Source: an uncultured Ignavibacteria bacterium
GTDB taxonomy: Bacteria; Bacteroidota; Ignavibacteria; SZUA-365
Direction: 5' to 3'
Assembly (NCBI GenBank): GCA_913061095.1
Contig: CAJXVM010000003.1
Coordinates: forward strand, 1-64,000
DNA: 64,000 nt
The number at the start of each line of letters is the position of its first letter. Within the stretch, counting starts at the first letter, position 1. The translations under genes and the position numbers were made by a program. Positions 39,091 through 48,643 of this stretch are shown here, piece after piece. The notes beneath the pieces are model-generated. The model did no database searches, had not been told where the DNA came from, and saw only the letters and a program-made list of their open reading frames with translations.

Positions 39091-40395
39091 ATGAAACACG
39101 TCATCATCCTCGCCGCCGTGCTGCTGCTTGCGGGCAGCGCCACCGGACAGACGAAGGACCAGGGACGCACCGTGCACAACATGCGCGTTCAGCCCTTTTT
39201 CTTCGACGCCCTGAATTTCGCGAGCTACGACGAGTACGGGCTCGAGGGGAGGCTGGACGTTTATGTGCATGTGCCCTACGACATCATCACCTTCGTCAAG
39301 GAGGACGAATTCTACACGGGTGGATACACCATCACGCTGCTCGTCTCCGAAAACGAAGGCGAGAAGCTCATTCAGGATGAAAGCTGGGAGCGCACGCTCG
39401 AGATCCTCACCTTCGAGCGCACCACGAATCCCGCCTACTACGACCTCTCACAGCGCTCGCTGTCCCTCCCCGCCGGTAAATATCAACTTGAGCTTCTGTT
39501 CGAGGATACCGAATCGCGGAAGGAATTCCGTCTCACGCGCACCGTGGAGGTACGGGAATTCGATGCCAACCTGCTCGCGATGAGCGACCTGATGCTCGTG
39601 CGCGATGTAGACACGAAGGGTGGCAAAAAACAGATCTCCCCGCAGGTGAATCCCAACGTGGCGGCGCTGAAAGACGGCTTCCAGCTTTTTTACGAGGTGT
39701 ACAATCCCTATCAGATCCCTGCCGTGAACATCGATTACAGCATCGTCAAGCGCGGCGAGGAGGTATTCACGAAAAAGAGCACGCAGGGGCTCAAGCGCGG
39801 ACGCAACACCTTTCTCGCCGATATCGGAAGTGCGGGATTCGGCATCGGCACCTATATGCTGCGCGTCACCGTGCGACGCTCCGACGACAGCACCGAGAGC
39901 GGTGTGCTCGCGAAAAACGAGCGTGCATTCATGATCGCGTGGCTCACTTCCGGCGCGCCGATCTCGGCGGTGGATCTCGACGAGGCCATCGACCAGCTGC
40001 GCTGGTTCGCGAAGGAGGAGGACCTCGACTACATCCGGGCAGCCGAGACGGAACGGGAGAAGCGCCGGCGCTTCGAGGAGTTCTGGGAGCGGCACAATCC
40101 CACCCCCGGCGGTGAAACAAATCCCGCCATGATCGAATACTACAACCGCGTCGCCTACGCCAATCAGAAATTCGGGCACTTCATAGACGGATGGAAAACG
40201 GATCGCGGCATGGTGTACATCATCTACGGTCCCCCGGATTACGTTGACCGCCACCCCCTCGATGTGGAGTCCAAGCCCTACGAAATCTGGGAATACTACG
40301 ATATCAACCGCCGTTTCATCTTCGTCGATGAGAGCGGCTTCGGGGATTACCGCCTGCTCTATCCGATCTGGGACGACCGGAATCGCCTGCGGTGA
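39091..40395 (+). CDS. GWxTD-domain secreted protein
   Basis: 434 aa. Signal peptide MKHVIILAAVLLLAGSATGQ. Middle beta-rich region without recognised domain; the C-terminal GWxTD domain is clear: GWKTDRGMVYIIYGPPDYVDRHPL near residue 370, YEIWEYYDINRRFIFVD, then FGDYRLLYP. Function of this domain is not established; it is common in Ignavibacteria/Bacteroidota-like genomes, one reason for the assignment of the window. Probably periplasmic or surface-exposed. It shares the transcript with rimO, a combination I cannot explain functionally. Confidence 0.82.
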   Translation: MKHVIILAAVLLLAGSATGQTKDQGRTVHNMRVQPFFFDALNFASYDEYGLEGRLDVYVHVPYDIITFVKEDEFYTGGYTITLLVSENEGEKLIQDESWERTLEILTFERTTNPAYYDLSQRSLSLPAGKYQLELLFEDTESRKEFRLTRTVEVREFDANLLAMSDLMLVRDVDTKGGKKQISPQVNPNVAALKDGFQLFYEVYNPYQIPAVNIDYSIVKRGEEVFTKKSTQGLKRGRNTFLADIGSAGFGIGTYMLRVTVRRSDDSTESGVLAKNERAFMIAWLTSGAPISAVDLDEAIDQLRWFAKEEDLDYIRAAETEREKRRRFEEFWERHNPTPGGETNPAMIEYYNRVAYANQKFGHFIDGWKTDRGMVYIIYGPPDYVDRHPLDVESKPYEIWEYYDINRRFIFVDESGFGDYRLLYPIWDDRNRLR

Positions 40396-40408
40396 GGAAG
40401 CAGCATAG

Positions 40409-40428
40409 CCCCACCCGTGAGGGTGGGG
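40409..40428. repeat. Dispersed hairpin repeat, reverse orientation (copy 5)
   Basis: Stem CCCCACCC / GGGTGGGG with loop GTGA (complement of TCAC). It forms an inverted pair with the copy at 40453-40474. Confidence 0.7.
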
Positions 40429-40452
40429 TATGGGGTGAAGGCGCCACACAGC

Positions 40453-40474
40453 ACCACACGCTCACGCGTGTGGT
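40453..40474. repeat. Dispersed hairpin repeat with TCAC loop (copy 6)
   Basis: Stem ACCACACGC / GCGTGTGGT, loop TCAC. Same stem sequence as copy 3 but opposite orientation. Confidence 0.7.
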
Positions 40475-40524
40475 TAGCACATTCCACACACGTCGACAGC
40501 CAACGGCTCACGGCCCACTGCTTT

Positions 40525-42306
40525 CTACGCCGCCGATTCGATATCCTGCTCCTTGTACTGCAGCTGGTATAACCGGAAGTAGATACCGCGATGGGCGAGC
40601 AGCTCCTGGTGATTCCCCTGCTCGCGGATCTGTCCCTTGTGCATGACGAGAATCCTGTCCGCATGCTGAATGGTGGAGAGGCGATGCGCGATGACCACGG
40701 ATGTGCGCCCCTTGAGCAGCCGCGCGATGGCTTCCTGGATCAGCAGCTCTGTTTCGGTATCGACGCTCGATGTGGCCTCGTCGAGGATGAGCAACTGCGG
40801 ATCGTAGGCGAGCGCGCGGGCGAAGGCGAGGAGCTGTTTCTGACCGACGGACAACGATCCTCCCCGCTCACGGATTTCCGCGTCGTAGCGCTCGGGCAGC
40901 CGCTCGATGAAGCGCTCGACTCCCACCAGGCGTGACACTTCCTCGACCTTTTCACGCGCGATGGCGTCGTCGCCCAGCGTCACGTTGTCATGGATGCTGC
41001 CCGAGAAAAGGAACACATCCTGCAGAACGATACCGATATGCTTTCGCAGCGCGGCGGTCGGGATGTCGCGGATGTCGGTTCCGCCGACGGTGATGCGTCC
41101 CTTCTGAATATCGTAGAAACGACAGAGCAGATTGATGATGGTAGTCTTGCCGGATCCCGTGGCTCCCACGATGGCAATACTCCGTCCGCGCGGAATCTCG
41201 AAGGATACATCCTTGAGCACCCACTCCTCTTCGTTGTAAGCGAACCAGACATTTTCGAAACGGATGGTGTCGATGGACGCGAGCGGCTTCGCCTTCTCAG
41301 GCGCCGGTTCGGGAATAATGGTGTCGTCGTCGAGCAGCTTGAAAATGCGCTCTGACGAGGCCATGGCCGTCTGCATGATGTTGTATTTCTCTGAGAGATC
41401 CCGGATCGGCCGGAAGAACATTTCCGTGTACTGGATGAAGGATATCATCGTGCCCACGGTCATGAATCCCGCCATGATCTCCCCGCCCGCATACCAGATA
41501 ATCAGCGCCACGGCGAGTGAACTGATGAAATCGACGCTGGGATAGAACAGCGCATAGTAAAATACCGACCGGATGTTGGCATCCTGATGTTTTCGGTTGA
41601 TCTCCTCGAAGGAACCGGCCTCGCGCTTTTCCTGGCCAAACAGCTGCACGGTGTTCATCCCCGAGACGCGCTCCTGCGTGAAGGCGTTCAGGCGTGCCAG
41701 CTGAGTGCGCACGTCGCGGTAAGACTCCCGCACTTTCTTTCGGAACAGGAAGGTGCCGTAGACCAGCAGCGGCATGACGCTGAGGGTGACCAGGGCGAGC
41801 GCCCAGTTGATGCTCAGCATGAAGATGACGATCCAGAGCAGGATGAAGATGTCGGCGAACACCGTCACCAGTCCCGACGAGAACATCTCGTTGAGCACCT
41901 CGACGTCGTTCGTGACGCGCGTGACCAGGCGTCCGACGGGGTTGCGGTCGAAGAAGCGCAGGGCGAGTTTCTGCAGCCGGGTAAAAATCTGCATGCGCAC
42001 ATCGACGATAATGCGCTGGCCGATCCACTGCGTGAAGTACATCATCACGTACTGCGCCACCCCCTGCAGCAGCAGCGTGCCGAGCAGGATGCCGGCGATC
42101 ATCAGCAGTCCGTCCTTGTCCCCCACCGCGATGTAATCGTCCACCGCCAGTTTTGTCAGGTAGGGGCGCAGCGGGCTGAGCGCGGAAATCAGAACGGTGA
42201 GGGCGATCGCACCCACGACATGCCACGCGTACGGACGCGCGTACCCGAGCAGCCGCTTCATCAGACGGCTGTCGAGCGCTTTTCCCAGTACTTCTTCTTC
42301 CTGCAT
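40525..42306 (-). CDS. ABC exporter (MsbA/multidrug type half-transporter)
   Basis: 593 aa. N-terminal six-helix ABC transmembrane domain (about 20-315) fused to a nucleotide-binding domain: Walker A GATGSGKTT near residue 380, Q-loop VLQDVFLFSG, signature LSVGQKQLLAFARAL, Walker B LLILDEATSS, and switch His in VVIAHRLSTI. A homodimer of this would export lipids, lipopeptides or drugs; the substrate is not predictable. It could serve lipid A-core flipping given kdsB nearby, but no genetic link supports this. Monocistronic, its 3' end facing the hairpin pair at 40409-40474. Confidence 0.9.
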   Translation of the reverse strand: MQEEEVLGKALDSRLMKRLLGYARPYAWHVVGAIALTVLISALSPLRPYLTKLAVDDYIAVGDKDGLLMIAGILLGTLLLQGVAQYVMMYFTQWIGQRIIVDVRMQIFTRLQKLALRFFDRNPVGRLVTRVTNDVEVLNEMFSSGLVTVFADIFILLWIVIFMLSINWALALVTLSVMPLLVYGTFLFRKKVRESYRDVRTQLARLNAFTQERVSGMNTVQLFGQEKREAGSFEEINRKHQDANIRSVFYYALFYPSVDFISSLAVALIIWYAGGEIMAGFMTVGTMISFIQYTEMFFRPIRDLSEKYNIMQTAMASSERIFKLLDDDTIIPEPAPEKAKPLASIDTIRFENVWFAYNEEEWVLKDVSFEIPRGRSIAIVGATGSGKTTIINLLCRFYDIQKGRITVGGTDIRDIPTAALRKHIGIVLQDVFLFSGSIHDNVTLGDDAIAREKVEEVSRLVGVERFIERLPERYDAEIRERGGSLSVGQKQLLAFARALAYDPQLLILDEATSSVDTETELLIQEAIARLLKGRTSVVIAHRLSTIQHADRILVMHKGQIREQGNHQELLAHRGIYFRLYQLQYKEQDIESAA

Positions 42307-42570
42307 GAAAACCTTTCGTTACATCTCCAACCCAACGCTGCAAGATAGCCAAAAAGTTCGAACCGGCTCCCGCATTTGAAATTCTGCGCCATTTTGCGTA
42401 CTTATTAATGAATGGGGCTGTTTCACAGCATGAATTGAACTCATTCGATATTTCCTTCCATACGCGGTGCTACACTCCGGCCTCTGTGGCGACGGAGAAT
42501 CCACGCAGTACCCGCATCCCTTTCAAATCCCGAAATTTCAAACATTTATTTTTCATTCAGGGGCACACTG

Positions 42571-43905
42571 ATGTCAATTTTCACGGACAGGCAGCAGAGC
42601 ATTGCCGAAAAGATCGAGTCGGACGTCGTTCTCTCGAAATGGCGGGACTGGCGCTGGCAAATGCGGCATTCCATACGCGATATATCCACCTTCGAGCACC
42701 TGCTCGGCGTGGAATTCGAACGCGAGGAGCGCGAGGCGCTGAAGGAGACGCTGGACAAGTTTCCGCTCTCGGTCACGCCGTACTATCTCTCGCTGATCAA
42801 CGCCGACGACTACAGGAACGATCCGGTGTACAAGCAGTCGTTTCCTTCCCCTTCGGAACTGATCATTGCCGAACACGACATGGCCGATCCGCTGGCGGAG
42901 GATACCGACAGTCCGGTGCCGGGACTCACGCACCGCTATCCCGACCGCGTGCTCTTTCATGTGAGCAACGTCTGCTCGATGTACTGCCGGCACTGCACGC
43001 GCAAGCGCAAGGTCGGCGACATGGACCGCATCCCCGTGCGCGAGGAAGTCAAGCAGGGGCTGGCCTACATTCAGGCGCATCCGGAGGTGCGCGACGTGCT
43101 GCTTTCGGGCGGGGATCCGTTCATGCTCACCGATGAATATCTTGACTGGATTCTCACCGAACTGCGCGCGATTCCGCATGTGGAAGTGATCCGCATCGGG
43201 ACGCGGATGCCGGTCGTCCTGCCGTATCGCGTCACCGATGAGCTCGTCGCGATGCTGAAGAAGCACCATCCCGTCTGGGTCAACACACATTTCAACCATC
43301 CGGTCGAGATCACGGCATCCTCGCGTGAGGCGCTGCGGAAGCTCGCCGACGCTGGCATCCCGCTCGGCAACCAGAGCGTACTGCTGGCGGGTGTCAACGA
43401 TTGTCCGCGCATCATGAAAACGCTGGTACACAAGCTGGTGATGAACCGCGTGCGGCCGTATTACCTCTACCAGTGCGACCTCTCCGAGGGACTCTCGCAT
43501 TTCCGCACGCCCGTCGGAAAGGGAATCGAGATCGTCGAGAGCCTGATTGGTCATACGAGCGGCTTCGCTGTGCCGACCTATGTCATCGACGCGCCGGGCG
43601 GCGGCGGAAAGATTCCCGTAATGCCGAACTACCTGATTTCCTGGTCCACCAACAAGGTCGTGCTGCGCAATTACGAGGGCGTGATCACGACGTACAAGGA
43701 GCCGGATTCCTACGAACCGGTATTCTGCGACCGCGACTGCGAGCGCTGCGACCTGCAGCTGAAGGTGGATTCCGCCGAGGACGAGTACCGCTCCGTCGGC
43801 ATCGCCGAGCTGCTGGCCGACCAGGACGAAGTGATTTCCCTCGTGCCCGATTCCAACGAGCGCATCAGCCGCCGCAACGGCGGGGACGGAGAGGCGGACG
43901 CCTGA
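42571..43905 (+). CDS. ablA: Lysine 2,3-aminomutase (KamA/AblA)
   Basis: 444 aa. Radical SAM, PLP-dependent conversion of L-lysine to L-beta-lysine. Cluster motif CSMYCRHC with Cys135, Cys139, Cys142; SGGDPF near 191; PLP Lys347 in GGGGKIPV; C-terminal zinc-type cysteines CDRDCERCD near 390. The start at 42571 has AGGGG upstream. The stop TGA overlaps the next ATG by one base. With the symporter and the acetyltransferase downstream it forms an abl-type locus for N-epsilon-acetyl-beta-lysine, an osmolyte best known from methanogens. A general KamA for lysine catabolism is the alternative but fits the AblB partner less well. Confidence 0.93.
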   Translation: MSIFTDRQQSIAEKIESDVVLSKWRDWRWQMRHSIRDISTFEHLLGVEFEREEREALKETLDKFPLSVTPYYLSLINADDYRNDPVYKQSFPSPSELIIAEHDMADPLAEDTDSPVPGLTHRYPDRVLFHVSNVCSMYCRHCTRKRKVGDMDRIPVREEVKQGLAYIQAHPEVRDVLLSGGDPFMLTDEYLDWILTELRAIPHVEVIRIGTRMPVVLPYRVTDELVAMLKKHHPVWVNTHFNHPVEITASSREALRKLADAGIPLGNQSVLLAGVNDCPRIMKTLVHKLVMNRVRPYYLYQCDLSEGLSHFRTPVGKGIEIVESLIGHTSGFAVPTYVIDAPGGGGKIPVMPNYLISWSTNKVVLRNYEGVITTYKEPDSYEPVFCDRDCERCDLQLKVDSAEDEYRSVGIAELLADQDEVISLVPDSNERISRRNGGDGEADA

Positions 43906-45344
43906 TGCATATTGTCGACTACGGGATCATCGTCCTGTACATGATCGGTGTACTGGCGGTCGGATTCTATTTCCTGCGTCGCAACGAAAGCCGAGACGAC
44001 TATTATGTCGGTGGACGCACGATGACCGGGGGGCATCTCGGTCTGTCCATCGCCGCCACGGATGTTGGCGGCGGCTTTTCCATTGGCCTCGGGGGGCTGG
44101 GCTTCCTGATGGGGCTGTCTGCCAGCTGGCTGCTGTTCACCGGACTGATCGGTGCGTGGCTTGCCGCGGTGCTCATCATTCCCCGCGTCAAGAAATACGA
44201 TGCGCAGGAGGGGCTGCTCACCTATCCCGACATGCTGCGGCGCAGTTTTGGTCCCCGCGTGGCCATGCTTGCGGCAATCATTTCCGGTGTGGGTTATCTC
44301 GGCTTCACCGGCGGACAGATCCTGGCCGGAGCCAAACTCGCCGCGTCGACGATCGTGCCCGAACAGCCCTTCGGCATGGACGGGATGTTTTTCTCGCTGC
44401 TTCTGATGGCAGGCGTAATGTTCCTTTACACCGCCGCGGGCGGTATCAAGGCCGTCATCTACACCGACACGGTGCAGTGGATTCTGCTTCTGGGCGGTCT
44501 GCTGTTTCTCGGTGTGCCGTTTGCCATCATGGATCTCGGCGGCATCGCGGAAATCGAGCGCCACCTGCCCGACCGCTTCCTCGCGCTGGACAATATTGAA
44601 CCCGTGCAGATCGCAAACTGGTTCATCACCATCATCCCGATCTGGTTCGTGGGCATGACACTGTATCAGCGCCTGTACGCCGCGAAGGACGTCAGGGAAG
44701 CGAAGAAGGCATGGTATATGGCCGGCATTCTCGAATATCCCATCATTGCGTTTCTCGGCGCCTTCCTCGGGATGGTTTCACGCGTGTATTTCCCGGAAGC
44801 CGAGCCGGAGACCGGCCTGCCGATGCTGCTCAAGAGCACACTGCCCATCGGTGCGACGGGACTGGTGATTGCGTCATATTTCTCGGCGATCATGTCCACC
44901 GCCGACAGCTGCCTGATCGCCTCCTCGGGGAATTTCGTCAATGACATCATCGAGCGCGTGTGGCCCGACACGCCGCAGAAGCGCATGATGTGGATATCCC
45001 GCGGCGTGACGCTGCTGATCGGGATTATCACCTTCATCATCGCGGCATCCTTCACAACCGTGCTCGACATCATCCTGCACGCCTACGCGTTCATGGTTTC
45101 AGGACTCTTCGTGCCGACGCTCGCCGCGATTTTCGGCTGGCGCGCGGGTCCGGTCGCCGCATTCTGGGCGATGGTTCTCGGTGGCGGCACGACGCTCATG
45201 CTGCTTCTGCTGGATTTGACCATGCCGTTTGGTCTTGTGCCGGGGGCATACGGGCTCGCGGTTTCGGCGGTGGTGTTTTTGCTGATCCGTTCGCGGGAGC
45301 GGGTGGATGGAGACGTGAAGATAAAAAGCTGGAATGATGTATAA
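43905..45344 (+). CDS. Sodium:solute symporter family protein
   Basis: 479 aa from the ATG that overlaps the ablA stop by one base (TGATG); a longer frame from 43401 runs antiphase through ablA and is rejected. About 13 membrane segments, SSS family: DYYVGGRTMTGGHLGLSIAATDVGGG, GFTGGQILAGAKLA, YTAAGGIKAVIYTD, and SYFSAIMSTADSCLIASSGNFVNDI. Cation-coupled uptake of a small solute. Position between ablA and ablB suggests uptake of lysine, or of the beta-lysine osmolyte itself, but this is an inference. Confidence 0.9.
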   Translation: MHIVDYGIIVLYMIGVLAVGFYFLRRNESRDDYYVGGRTMTGGHLGLSIAATDVGGGFSIGLGGLGFLMGLSASWLLFTGLIGAWLAAVLIIPRVKKYDAQEGLLTYPDMLRRSFGPRVAMLAAIISGVGYLGFTGGQILAGAKLAASTIVPEQPFGMDGMFFSLLLMAGVMFLYTAAGGIKAVIYTDTVQWILLLGGLLFLGVPFAIMDLGGIAEIERHLPDRFLALDNIEPVQIANWFITIIPIWFVGMTLYQRLYAAKDVREAKKAWYMAGILEYPIIAFLGAFLGMVSRVYFPEAEPETGLPMLLKSTLPIGATGLVIASYFSAIMSTADSCLIASSGNFVNDIIERVWPDTPQKRMMWISRGVTLLIGIITFIIAASFTTVLDIILHAYAFMVSGLFVPTLAAIFGWRAGPVAAFWAMVLGGGTTLMLLLLDLTMPFGLVPGAYGLAVSAVVFLLIRSRERVDGDVKIKSWNDV

Positions 45345-45347
45345 GAC

Positions 45348-45384
45348 GGCAGGATGTCGGGGATGTTTTCATCCTGCCATTTTT
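45348..45384 (+). terminator. Terminator-like hairpin after the symporter gene
   Basis: GGCAGGATG (45348-45356) pairs with CATCCTGCC (45370-45378), followed by ATTTTTC. It would lower read-through into ablB, 53 nt further on. The sequence after it (CCATTTTTCTATCTTGCCATG, 45377-45397) recurs in inverted form at 48561-48581. Confidence 0.6.
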
Positions 45385-45437
45385 CTATCTTGCCATGAAC
45401 GTGCATTTGTGTCAGAACAGCAAAGCTCAGTACCCAC

Positions 45438-46310
45438 ATGCGTACCGTCAACACGCCATTCGACTCAATTGAAAAACTCCGCAATTCGGTCATCCAGCAT
45501 GGTCCGAGCAGCAACCGCATCTACCTGATGAAGCTGGTTCGCGATGATCATCCCGACATCATTCCCGACCTGGTGAAGATGGCGGAGGAAAACCGTTACG
45601 GAAAGATTTTCGCGAAGGTACCGTCCTGGGCTGTGGATCAGTTCCTGGAAAATAAATTCACGAAAGAGGCTGAGGTGCCGGGATTTTACAACGGTGAAAC
45701 CGACGCCGTCTTCCTCGGACGTTTCCTGAAAGATGAGCGGCAGGAGGTGCCGAAGGACATCCGGGATAAAATTTCGGAAATCATCACCATCGCGGAAAGC
45801 AAGGCCGGCCAGGTGACCGAGCGGCAAGACGAGGACGACGAGCCGCCATTCGCGCTGCGCCGCCTCGCGCAAGAGGATGCACACACGCTCACGAAGCTGT
45901 ACGCGAAGGTGTTCGAGAGCTACCCCTTCCCCATTTTCGAACGCGAGTATATCGTCCATACCATGGAAGAGGATATGATCAGCTACTACGGTGCGTTCGA
46001 CGAAAAGGGCAATCTGGTCGCCGCTTCATCCGCGGAAATGGACAAGAAGGCGAAAAATGCAGAGATGACGGATTTCGCCACCCACCCCGACTACCGTGGG
46101 CATGGCACGGCGCTGTATCTGCTCGCCCTGATGGAGAAGGATATGAAGGAACGCGGCTTCCCGGTCCTCTACACGATCGCCCGGGCAATTTCAGCCGGAA
46201 TGAATATCACCTTCGCCAAAGCGGGATACCGATTCACCGGAACGCTGGTGAACAACACGAATATCTCGGGGCATATCGAGAGCATGAACGTGTGGTATAA
46301 GAAGCTGTGA
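45438..46310 (+). CDS. ablB: Beta-lysine N-epsilon-acetyltransferase (AblB)
   Basis: 290 aa. N-terminal domain typical of the AblB family (FDSIEKLRNSVIQHGPSSNRIYLMKL, MAEENRYGKIFAKVP) followed by a GNAT fold at about 140-290, with acetyl-CoA site HPDYRGHGTALYLL and the C-terminal ARAISAGMNITFAKAGYRFTGTLVNNTNISG. It transfers acetyl from acetyl-CoA to the side-chain amine of beta-lysine, the second step of acetyl-beta-lysine synthesis. It is the third gene of the abl locus, after a hairpin, so its level may be set separately. Strong combination evidence with ablA. Confidence 0.9.
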   Translation: MRTVNTPFDSIEKLRNSVIQHGPSSNRIYLMKLVRDDHPDIIPDLVKMAEENRYGKIFAKVPSWAVDQFLENKFTKEAEVPGFYNGETDAVFLGRFLKDERQEVPKDIRDKISEIITIAESKAGQVTERQDEDDEPPFALRRLAQEDAHTLTKLYAKVFESYPFPIFEREYIVHTMEEDMISYYGAFDEKGNLVAASSAEMDKKAKNAEMTDFATHPDYRGHGTALYLLALMEKDMKERGFPVLYTIARAISAGMNITFAKAGYRFTGTLVNNTNISGHIESMNVWYKKL

Positions 46311-46319
46311 GTTCCTCAA

Positions 46320-46350
46320 GGTCCGCCGAAGCGCAGCGGAGGCGGAGGGG
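46320..46350 (+). repeat. Dispersed 31-bp repeat, copy 2
   Basis: 28 of 31 positions match the reverse complement of 15003-15033. It lies in the gap between convergent ablB and the AlkC-like gene. Partly self-complementary (TCCGCC ... GGCGGA). Confidence 0.5.
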
Positions 46351-46373
46351 CCGTGGGCAGCGGCACGTGGGAT

Positions 46374-47489
46374 CTACACTACATCGAATTCCATTCCACC
46401 GATGATGCTGCCGTTGATCTGGATATCCAGGCGGTGCCTGCCTGGATAGTATGTCCGGGTGGTCATGGGACGGAACGACAGCCGCTTCGACAGGGTGACC
46501 TCCTCCCCCGGCGCGAGCGTCTTTTTGGCCAGCTTGAACACTTTCGGCTTCCGTGCGCCGTTTGCCTTGACGTAGTGCACGATGTAGTCGATCATCAGCT
46601 GCTGTGACTCTGATCCCTCGGAGACAAGCGCGAGCGTCAGTACGGCGTCATCTCCCAGTGAGACAGGGGTCGGACATATGGCAATGTGCGATATGCGCAC
46701 CGCGGCGGATTCGCCATAGCCGAGCAGTTTAAACGCGCGGGGATGTCCCTGCTTGAGCAGGGTCCGCAGTCCGTGGCGGATGATCCATTGCGTGCCATCC
46801 CCGGCATCCACGCTCCATCGCTCCAGCGTGGCGAGCACGATGTCGGGATTGTCCTTTGCAATATCGTTGAGATTGTTTGCCACGGAGCGGCGAACGTACA
46901 GCTCGGGATCCGCCTTCAGCTTTTCGAGCAGGCCGATGACCGGCACGGGATCATCCACGAAAGCATTCAGGCGCGAAGCGAGCGGCAGACGCGGTCGTGT
47001 TCCCTCCGACACCAGTCTGCGTACGTGCGGATTGGGATTCTCCACCCATGTATTGAAAAGCGCAAGCGTGCGTTCAGGGTAACGCCGCAGAAAGGTCCGC
47101 ACCGCACCTTCGGAACTGAATCGCTTCGTCATTTCATAGAGTGCGTGCATGCTCAGGTCGTAATGCTCGAGGCCGTTGCGGGCGATGTACGCTGTCTGAG
47201 GCATGATGATGAAACCATCGTAGCCGGTGAGATCGGGCACGTCGAGCTCGGGACCGAGCGCATCGAGAAGGATACGCACGGCACGGGGATACTCGTCCGG
47301 CAGATATCGCTCGAGCGCCTCGGTGATCAGGTCGGAGCGCGCTCCGAAGTTCAGATCCTCGATGCGGCTGTTGATCAGGCGTGAGAAGCCGCGGGAGTTG
47401 AATTCCGGCCAGGCGCGTTTGAGGTCCGCCGCGAAGGCGCGGACCACCGCGGGATTGAAAACGCTGCGGAATGAGAAGCCTTCTTTCAT
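46374..47489 (-). CDS. DNA alkylation repair glycosylase, AlkC-like
   Basis: 371 aa. HEAT-like repeats fill about residues 1-260 (GFSRLINSRIEDLNFGARSDLITEALERYLP, VRRLVSEGTRPRLPLASRLNAF, YVRRSVANNLNDIAKDNPDIVLATLERW). The C-terminal about 110 residues (VSLGDDAVLTLALVSEGSESQQLMIDYIVHYVKANG, RTYYPGRHRLDIQINGSIIGG) form an immunoglobulin-like domain, the layout described for AlkC. Such enzymes excise N3-methyladenine and related cationic lesions without base flipping. Family AlkC/AlkD is clear; AlkC is preferred because of the Ig-like tail. Confidence 0.85.
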   Translation of the reverse strand: MKEGFSFRSVFNPAVVRAFAADLKRAWPEFNSRGFSRLINSRIEDLNFGARSDLITEALERYLPDEYPRAVRILLDALGPELDVPDLTGYDGFIIMPQTAYIARNGLEHYDLSMHALYEMTKRFSSEGAVRTFLRRYPERTLALFNTWVENPNPHVRRLVSEGTRPRLPLASRLNAFVDDPVPVIGLLEKLKADPELYVRRSVANNLNDIAKDNPDIVLATLERWSVDAGDGTQWIIRHGLRTLLKQGHPRAFKLLGYGESAAVRISHIAICPTPVSLGDDAVLTLALVSEGSESQQLMIDYIVHYVKANGARKPKVFKLAKKTLAPGEEVTLSKRLSFRPMTTRTYYPGRHRLDIQINGSIIGGMEFDVV

Positions 47490-47546
47490 GCGTTATACGA
47501 TTGCGATTGCGAAAGCGAGTACGTGGGCGAGGGCGATAATCGTGCG

Positions 47547-48530
47547 TTATGGGATTGCATCGAACAGTTCCTCGACTGTTGCGGGATCGATATCACCCGG
47601 AAGCAGTGTCGCGGCGTTTGCCGCGCCAGCGGCGATGCCGAAGCGCACGGCATCGCGCAGCGGCCATCCCCGGAGCAGAGCGAGTGACAGGGCGCCGCTC
47701 ATGGCGTCTCCGCTGCCGACGGTGTTGACAACGTCAACTTCCGGGACGGAGAGGAATTCCGCCTCCTTTCTTTCCTCCAGCAGCAGCACGGATTCACTGC
47801 CGTCGGTGACGACGACGCAGCGCGCTCCCCACTCGATGAGCGTTCCTGCGAGCAAGAGGGTATCCCCGTCTGCATTTGTCCCGGTGTCGGCGGGTTTCGC
47901 AGCTGCGGGGAATGCGTTCACGAGCGGATCCGTCACGGTCGCGATCAACTCCTCCCTGTTGATTTTCACGACGTCCGGGTGTCCGGCGAGAGCGACACGC
48001 AGGGGAAACCGATGCGCGTCGATGACCACACGGGCTCCGTGACCATAGGCCTGGTTCGCGCAGATGACATAGAAATCTTCGGCAAGTCCGGGCGGAAGGG
48101 AGCCGGCAAGCAGGACGACGCCGTCCTGCGCAGCGGTGCGCAGGGCCAGGCGCGTGAATTCCGCACGTTCATCCTCCTCGATGGACAGCGCCTCCTGCAC
48201 GAATTCCGTTGCGCGGCCGTCTTCCTCGAGAACGGTAATGCAGCTGCGGGTTTCCTGTGCGGTGTCGGTGAGCACGAGATGGACGCCGCTGTAGGCGAAT
48301 TGCTCTTCGAGCAATGCGCGCAGGCGCGCACCGGCCAGCGCACAGAGCTCGACATGACCACCCAGTGCCGCGGCCGCGCGCGCCGCATTCGCGCCCTTCC
48401 CCGACGCATGCGACAGTACGGCCCGTGTTCGATGCACGGTGCCCGGCTCCAGCCGCCGGACCGGATGGATGCGCTTGTCGTCGAGAGAGGGAGCGATGAT
48501 GGAGAGCGTGCGCCCGGCATCGGTATTCAT
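47547..48530 (-). CDS. PfkB-family sugar kinase, probably 1-phosphofructokinase-like
   Basis: 327 aa. Ribokinase fold with the PfkB signatures: GKGANAARAAAALG near residue 43, the anion-hole/catalytic motif TVGSGDAMSGAL near 265 with its Asp as base, and INREEL (KINREEL near 187). The overall pattern is closest to FruK/tagatose-6-phosphate kinase. No fruA or PTS neighbour, so the substrate is open. 57 nt upstream of the AlkC-like gene on the same strand; that gap is filled by a GCGATT/GCGAAA hexamer-like stretch. Confidence 0.82.
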   Translation of the reverse strand: MNTDAGRTLSIIAPSLDDKRIHPVRRLEPGTVHRTRAVLSHASGKGANAARAAAALGGHVELCALAGARLRALLEEQFAYSGVHLVLTDTAQETRSCITVLEEDGRATEFVQEALSIEEDERAEFTRLALRTAAQDGVVLLAGSLPPGLAEDFYVICANQAYGHGARVVIDAHRFPLRVALAGHPDVVKINREELIATVTDPLVNAFPAAAKPADTGTNADGDTLLLAGTLIEWGARCVVVTDGSESVLLLEERKEAEFLSVPEVDVVNTVGSGDAMSGALSLALLRGWPLRDAVRFGIAAGAANAATLLPGDIDPATVEELFDAIP

Positions 48531-48556
48531 CTGGGTTCACGGTTTTTTGAACATCC

Positions 48557-48620
48557 CACCATGGAAAGATAGAAAAATGACAACATGGAAGCATTCTCAT
48601 GTTGTCATCTTTCCATGGTG
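48557..48620. repeat. Long interrupted hairpin after the radical SAM gene
   Basis: CACCATGGAAAGAT (48557-48570) and ATGACAACATG (48577-48587) pair with CATGTTGTCAT (48598-48608) and ATCTTTCCATGGTG (48607-48620); a 6-nt bulge lies in one arm. It follows the radical SAM stop and precedes the PfkB kinase. No strong T-run, so a processing or terminator role is unproven. Part of it recurs at 45377-45397. Confidence 0.65.
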
Positions 48621-48643
48621 CCGTTTTTCCATCTTCTCCCTGT

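Noticed and set aside
43401-43904. N-terminal extension of the symporter frame
   Set aside because: It overlaps ablA out of frame and has no membrane or SSS features; the TGATG-coupled ATG at 43905 starts the conserved protein.
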